NCBI GenBank assembly: GCA_002691835.1 | Contig: NZJA01000053.1 | Coordinates: 1 to 7,825 of the forward strand | Reading direction: 5' to 3' | Source of the DNA: Planctomycetota bacterium | Lineage (GTDB): Bacteria > Planctomycetota > UBA8108 > UBA1146 | Length of the DNA: 7,825 bases | Shown: positions 4,903 through 7,825 of the stretch, piece by piece | Layout: the number at the start of each line of letters is the position of its first letter | Numbering within the stretch: position 1 is the stretch's first letter | The notes under the pieces: model-generated | Database searches by the model: none | The model's input: the letters and a program-made list of their open reading frames with translations, nothing else | What the model was told of the DNA's origin: nothing | Made by a program: the position numbers and the translations under genes

Positions 4903-6215
4903 GAAGATTTCTGTCCGCCGGTGATTTTCTCGATGGCCGATTCCAAAGAGATCTCTTCCTGAGATCCGGCATCCATATCCCGGAACTGAACCGTTCCTGA
5001 ACGAGACTCTTCCTCCCCGATCACGATCACAAATGGGATTCCAGATTTCTGAGCATATTGGAGCTGCTTCTTGACCTTGGCATCCTTGGGATACACAAGA
5101 GTATCCACCCCTGACTGCCTCAATTTTGCGGCAGCAGCGAAGCTGGCGCTTGCAAGCTCCTCAGAGAACTGCACAACCAAAACCTTTGCTGGCTGTTGTT
5201 CCCCAGAAAGCAGATCCAATTCACCCAGAGCATAGAAGAGACGATCAATTCCCAAACTAATGCCGATGGCTGGGAGGTCTTTCCCCGAGAACATTCCGAC
5301 AAGATCGTTGTAGCGACCGCCACTCATGACAGATCCCACCTGCGGCAAATCATCCAGAAATGTCTCATAGACAAGACCGGTGTAGTAGCTCAAGCCGCGG
5401 GCGATCGAAGGATCGATCTGACAGACAGAAGCGATCCCTGAAGCCTCGACAATATCGAGGATTGCAGACATGCGATCGATGGCTTCACGGGCCTGGTCAT
5501 CCTCACCGAGAACTGCTGTGATATGCGAAATCACCTCACGAGGTTCTTGAAGCTCGCATAGAACGACTTCAAGAACCCTGTCGAGTCCCGAAGCATCCAG
5601 ACCAGAGATTGCAGAGACTTCTGAACGAAATTTCTCCTCACCGATCTTGTCGAGCTTATCAAGAATTCTTAGAAAATCTGACTCAGCTTCTCCCTCTAAT
5701 CCAACTAATCGACAGAGTGCTGTCAGTAATCCACGATGATTGATTCGCAATCGATAAGACTCGATTCCAAATCGTTTCATCACCGCAGCGCCGATGACCA
5801 GCATTTCAGCATCCGCCGCAGCTGTATCGACTCCGATCAAATCCACATCGCACTGCATGAATTCCCTAAAGCGACCACGAGCAGGTTTCTCTGCACGCCA
5901 AACCGGAGCAATCTGATATCTGCGGAATGGCATGCCAATGTCGCCATGCTCGGCAAGGACCCTAGCCAGAGGGACGGTGAGATCATAACGAAGTGCTACA
6001 TCCCGATCTCCGTTATCACGGAACCGGTAAAGCAACATCTCCCCTTCGTCGCCGTACTTCCCAGTGAGAACTTCAGCATATTCGAGGGCGGGAGTCATCA
6101 GAGGAGGATATCCATGCTGCTCGAAGACTTCCCGAACAGAAGCGAGCATGCGCTCTTTCTGCAGCATTTCTCCGGGAAGATAATCCCGGAATCCTTTCAG
6201 GCACTGAACCTTCAT
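4899..6215 (-). CDS. hisS: Histidyl-tRNA synthetase
   Basis: 438 residues, class II synthetase that attaches histidine to tRNA-His in the cytoplasm. Motif 1 lies around GYPPLMTPALE (35-45). Motif 2 is FRRYQIAPVWRAEKPARGRFREFMQ (97-121), with the ATP-contacting arginines. The histidine-specific HisA block is IARGLSYYTG (271-280) and the HisB/motif 3 region is GGRYNDLV (299-306) plus AIGISLGIDRL (316-326). A Rossmann-like anticodon-binding domain follows from about 343, with VYPKDAKVKKQLQYAQKSGIPF. In HisA the usual aspartate (RGLDYYTG) is serine here (S276); variation at this position occurs in some bacterial lineages. The ATG at 6215 has GGAGGA a few bases upstream. First gene of the coupled hisS-hydrolase-E1 alpha group. 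A candidate promoter lies 25-53 bases upstream. Confidence 0.97.
   Translation of the reverse strand: MKVQCLKGFRDYLPGEMLQKERMLASVREVFEQHGYPPLMTPALEYAEVLTGKYGDEGEMLLYRFRDNGDRDVALRYDLTVPLARVLAEHGDIGMPFRRYQIAPVWRAEKPARGRFREFMQCDVDLIGVDTAAADAEMLVIGAAVMKRFGIESYRLRINHRGLLTALCRLVGLEGEAESDFLRILDKLDKIGEEKFRSEVSAISGLDASGLDRVLEVVLCELQEPREVISHITAVLGEDDQAREAIDRMSAILDIVEASGIASVCQIDPSIARGLSYYTGLVYETFLDDLPQVGSVMSGGRYNDLVGMFSGKDLPAIGISLGIDRLFYALGELDLLSGEQQPAKVLVVQFSEELASASFAAAAKLRQSGVDTLVYPKDAKVKKQLQYAQKSGIPFVIVIGEEESRSGTVQFRDMDAGSQEEISLESAIEKITGGQKSS
5542..5577. repeat. Perfect 11-base inverted repeat inside hisS
   Basis: GGTTCTTGAAG (5542-5552) and CTTCAAGAACC (5567-5577) are exact reverse complements, separated by 14 bases. 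The stem falls in hisS codons 213-225, in the poorly conserved linker/insertion region between motif 2 and the HisA block. It could form an mRNA hairpin, but nothing else suggests a role; it has no T-run and lies inside a gene. Confidence 0.6.
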
Positions 6216-6239
6216 CGCTCCTCCAGATCTGTTGTTCCC

Positions 6240-6268
6240 ACTATCGTGAGAAGCTCGTCAAAGGGCAA
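6240..6268 (-). promoter_or_regulatory. Weak candidate promoter upstream of hisS
   Basis: On the minus strand TTGCCC (6268-6263, 4 of 6) is separated by 17 bases from GATAGT (6245-6240, 4 of 6). Transcription would begin near 6233, giving a leader of about 18 bases containing the GGAGGA ribosome site. Both boxes are imperfect, and read-through from kbl across the 122-base gap is equally possible. Confidence 0.3.
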
Positions 6269-6309
6269 GGGGAAGCTGTTTCAGATGGTGAAAACAGGCT
6301 TGCTGACGG

Positions 6310-6328
6310 TCCCGAAAAGTCTTCGAGA
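6310..6328 (-). other. Hairpin just downstream of kbl, without a T-run
   Basis: Read on the minus strand, TCTCGAA and TTCGGGA can pair over 7 bases (one G-T) around a 5-base loop, starting about 10 bases after the kbl stop. Outer TGAC and GTCA could lengthen the stem across an internal loop. The following bases (CCGTCAGC) are not T-rich, so it is at best a transcript 3'-end or pausing structure. Another short inverted repeat, CTGTTT/AAACAG, lies at 6276-6297 in the same gap. Confidence 0.3.
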
Positions 6329-6337
6329 AGCAGTCAT

Positions 6338-7522
6338 TCAACGAACCAGCCCGAGTTCTTTGCCGACTTCAGTGAAGACCTGAATGGCATGGGTGATTTG
6401 CTCTGTCGAATGGCCTGCTGAAATCTGCACCCGTATGCGGGCTTGTCCCTTCGGAACAACCGGGTAGGAGAATCCCACCACAAAGATTCCGCGATCATTC
6501 ATCGCTGAAGCCATCTCCATCGTTTTCCGTTCATCCCCGATCATAATTGGAACAATCGGATGATCCCCTACAGCGATATCAAAGCCTGCTGCAGACATTC
6601 CTTCACGGAAATGGAGCGTGTTTTCACGGGACTTCCGAACTCTCTCGGGTTCAGCATCGATGAGATCCAAAACCCGGATACCGGCCATGACAATCGTCGG
6701 AGCCAACGTGTTCGAAAACAAATAGGGTCTCGATCGCTGACGAAGAACTTCAATTATTTCACGGTGACCACTCGTAAATCCGCCGCTTGCTCCTCCGAGT
6801 GCCTTACCCAGAGTGCTCGTAATGATGTCGACACGGTCTTGTACGCCGAAATATTCGGGAGTCCCACGACCAGTCTCTCCGACGAAGCCTGTCGCATGAC
6901 TGTCATCTACGACAAGAATCGCATCATGACGATCGCACAATTCAGCGATATCTGCCAACGGAGCGAGTACTCCGTGCATGCTGAATGCTCCATCTGTAAC
7001 GACCAAACGGGTTCTTGCCCCAGACGATTCTTTCAGGCACCGCTCCAAGTCCTGCATGTCCCGATGCAAATAGCGGTAGCGAGAAGCCTTGCACAATCGG
7101 ACCCCATCAATGATGGAGGCGTGATTGAGTTCATCGGAAATGATCGCATCTTCCGGAGTCAGAATTGTTTCAAACAGACCGGTGTTGGCGTCAAAACAAG
7201 ACGTGTAAAGAATGGTATCTTCTGTTCCCAGAAAACGGGAAACGCGCTCTTCCAGCTGCTTATGAATGTCCTGAGTTCCGCAGATAAATCGAACAGAACT
7301 CAATCCAAAGCCATGAGAATCGAGAGCCTCATGCGCAGCACTGACGATGTCGGGATGACTGGAGAGACCTAAATAATTGTTGGCGCAAAAGTTGAGAGCT
7401 TCACCTTCGGCCGTTGCGATGTTCGCTCCCTGAGGGGAAGTGATCACCCGTTCACGTTTCCAGAGGCCCGCTTCTTCAATTCCCTGTAACTCTTCAACGA
7501 ATCGATCTCTGGCAGAAAACAT
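6338..7522 (-). CDS. kbl: Glycine C-acetyltransferase (2-amino-3-ketobutyrate CoA ligase)
   Basis: 394 residues, the standard Kbl length. A PLP-dependent enzyme of the alpha-oxoamine synthase group: it cleaves 2-amino-3-oxobutyrate with CoA to glycine and acetyl-CoA, the second step of threonine degradation. Visible features: [14 protein letters not shown] near the N-terminus (44-57), [16 protein letters not shown] (76-91), the substrate-side [11 protein letters not shown] (130-140, His134), the PLP-binding aspartate region [10 protein letters not shown] (204-213), the Schiff-base lysine in [13 protein letters not shown] (Lys240), and [11 protein letters not shown] (362-372) with the carboxylate-binding arginine. 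The block [11 protein letters not shown] is characteristic of Kbl rather than of BioF, HemA or SPT relatives. The start at 7522 has AGGGG 5 bases upstream. It lies 28 bases after the tdh stop in the same orientation, which confirms the assignment. Confidence 0.96.
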   Translation of the reverse strand: MFSARDRFVEELQGIEEAGLWKRERVITSPQGANIATAEGEALNFCANNYLGLSSHPDIVSAAHEALDSHGFGLSSVRFICGTQDIHKQLEERVSRFLGTEDTILYTSCFDANTGLFETILTPEDAIISDELNHASIIDGVRLCKASRYRYLHRDMQDLERCLKESSGARTRLVVTDGAFSMHGVLAPLADIAELCDRHDAILVVDDSHATGFVGETGRGTPEYFGVQDRVDIITSTLGKALGGASGGFTSGHREIIEVLRQRSRPYLFSNTLAPTIVMAGIRVLDLIDAEPERVRKSRENTLHFREGMSAAGFDIAVGDHPIVPIMIGDERKTMEMASAMNDRGIFVVGFSYPVVPKGQARIRVQISAGHSTEQITHAIQVFTEVGKELGLVR

Positions 7523-7550
7523 CTCTTCCCCTCTTCCGTCTCCGACTATT

Positions 7551-7825
7551 CTAAATGCCGCCGCTGGTGGAGGCTTCTGCGCCTGGGAACATGACGACCT
7601 TGCCGCACTGTCCCTCGCGAATCAGTTCGAACGCAGTTTCATAATCTTCCAAAGCAATCTTATGTGTAACAATTGGAGTCAGATCTAGACCCTCTTCGAG
7701 AAGACGATTCATATCATTCCACGTGTCCCAAACCTTGCGACCAATGATTCCTTGAATCTTTGCTCCCTTGAAGATCACATCTCGCGCCAAGTCGATGGAC
7801 ACCCGATCCGCTGGAACTCCAAAAA
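7551..7825 (-). CDS. tdh: L-threonine 3-dehydrogenase, C-terminal part only
   Basis: Partial gene: the 5' end lies beyond the window, and 91 codons are visible to a TAG at 7551-7553. The fragment reads [20 protein letters not shown], then [38 protein letters not shown] and [12 protein letters not shown], the C-terminal part of zinc-dependent, MDR-type threonine dehydrogenase. The IGRKVWDTW and LD-TPIVTH blocks are close to those of Tdh. The enzyme oxidises threonine to 2-amino-3-oxobutyrate with NAD+, supplying the substrate of Kbl encoded next. The catalytic zinc ligands and NAD fold would be upstream and cannot be checked. After GKVVMFPG the protein has a short Ala/Ser/Gly tail. The GTG at 7802 is an internal codon, not the start. 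Confidence 0.93.
   Translation of the reverse strand, partial: FGVPADRVSIDLARDVIFKGAKIQGIIGRKVWDTWNDMNRLLEEGLDLTPIVTHKIALEDYETAFELIREGQCGKVVMFPGAEASTSGGI

Noticed and set aside
6216..6337. Regulatory leader (T-box or riboswitch-like) before hisS
   Set aside because: Only short imperfect hairpins are present, with no T-box sequence or antiterminator layout, and the gap is too short for most such elements.
5736..6383. 215-residue open frame on the plus strand opposite hisS
   Set aside because: Lies antisense to the conserved N-terminal half of hisS, shows no family motif, and its composition looks like complement of a coding gene.
6560..7372. 270-residue open frame on the plus strand opposite kbl
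   Set aside because: Fully antisense to kbl, whose PLP motifs are unmistakable; no recognisable domain or ribosome site for the antisense frame.

Overview
This window reads as ordinary chromosomal DNA from a diderm (Gram-negative-type) bacterium of moderate GC content. The evidence is two different lysophospholipid/lipid A-type acyltransferases, an exported repeat protein and dense gene packing with 4-base ATGA overlaps. The phylum cannot be settled by eye. No phage, transposon, CRISPR or RNA gene was seen, and no tRNA or rRNA was recognised.

Layout, left to right. (1) Bases 1-376, plus strand: the 3' end of a DUF374-type acyltransferase, whose last 38 bases overlap the tail of the next gene on the other strand. 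(2) Bases 339-1250, minus: an exported protein with a helical TPR-like N-terminal half and a beta-rich C-terminal domain, with a candidate promoter at 1326-1354. (3) Bases 1404-2372, minus: a HtrB/LpxL-type acyltransferase that must use a TTG or GTG start. (4) A roughly 90-base divergent promoter region. (5) Bases 2462-2839, plus: an IscA/ErpA/HesB-type Fe-S carrier, followed by short tandem repeats and a possible terminator. (6) Bases 2960-6215, minus: hisS, an alpha/beta hydrolase and a thiamine-diphosphate dehydrogenase E1 alpha subunit, joined by two ATGA stop/start overlaps. (7) Bases 6338-7825, minus: kbl and the 3' end of tdh, the two-enzyme threonine-to-glycine pathway.

How the genes fit together. 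tdh and kbl convert threonine to glycine and acetyl-CoA and are evidently one transcription unit. The hisS-hydrolase-E1 alpha group is translationally coupled, although a tRNA synthetase, a hydrolase and a 2-oxo-acid decarboxylase subunit have no obvious common pathway. The E1 alpha gene has no E1 beta or E2 partner next to it. The left part looks like envelope lipid and cell-surface functions.

I see no convincing previously undescribed system. The points most worth a second look are the orphan E1 alpha in a hisS operon, the exported protein of unknown function, the 3' overlap of convergent genes, and an 11-bp perfect inverted repeat inside hisS.
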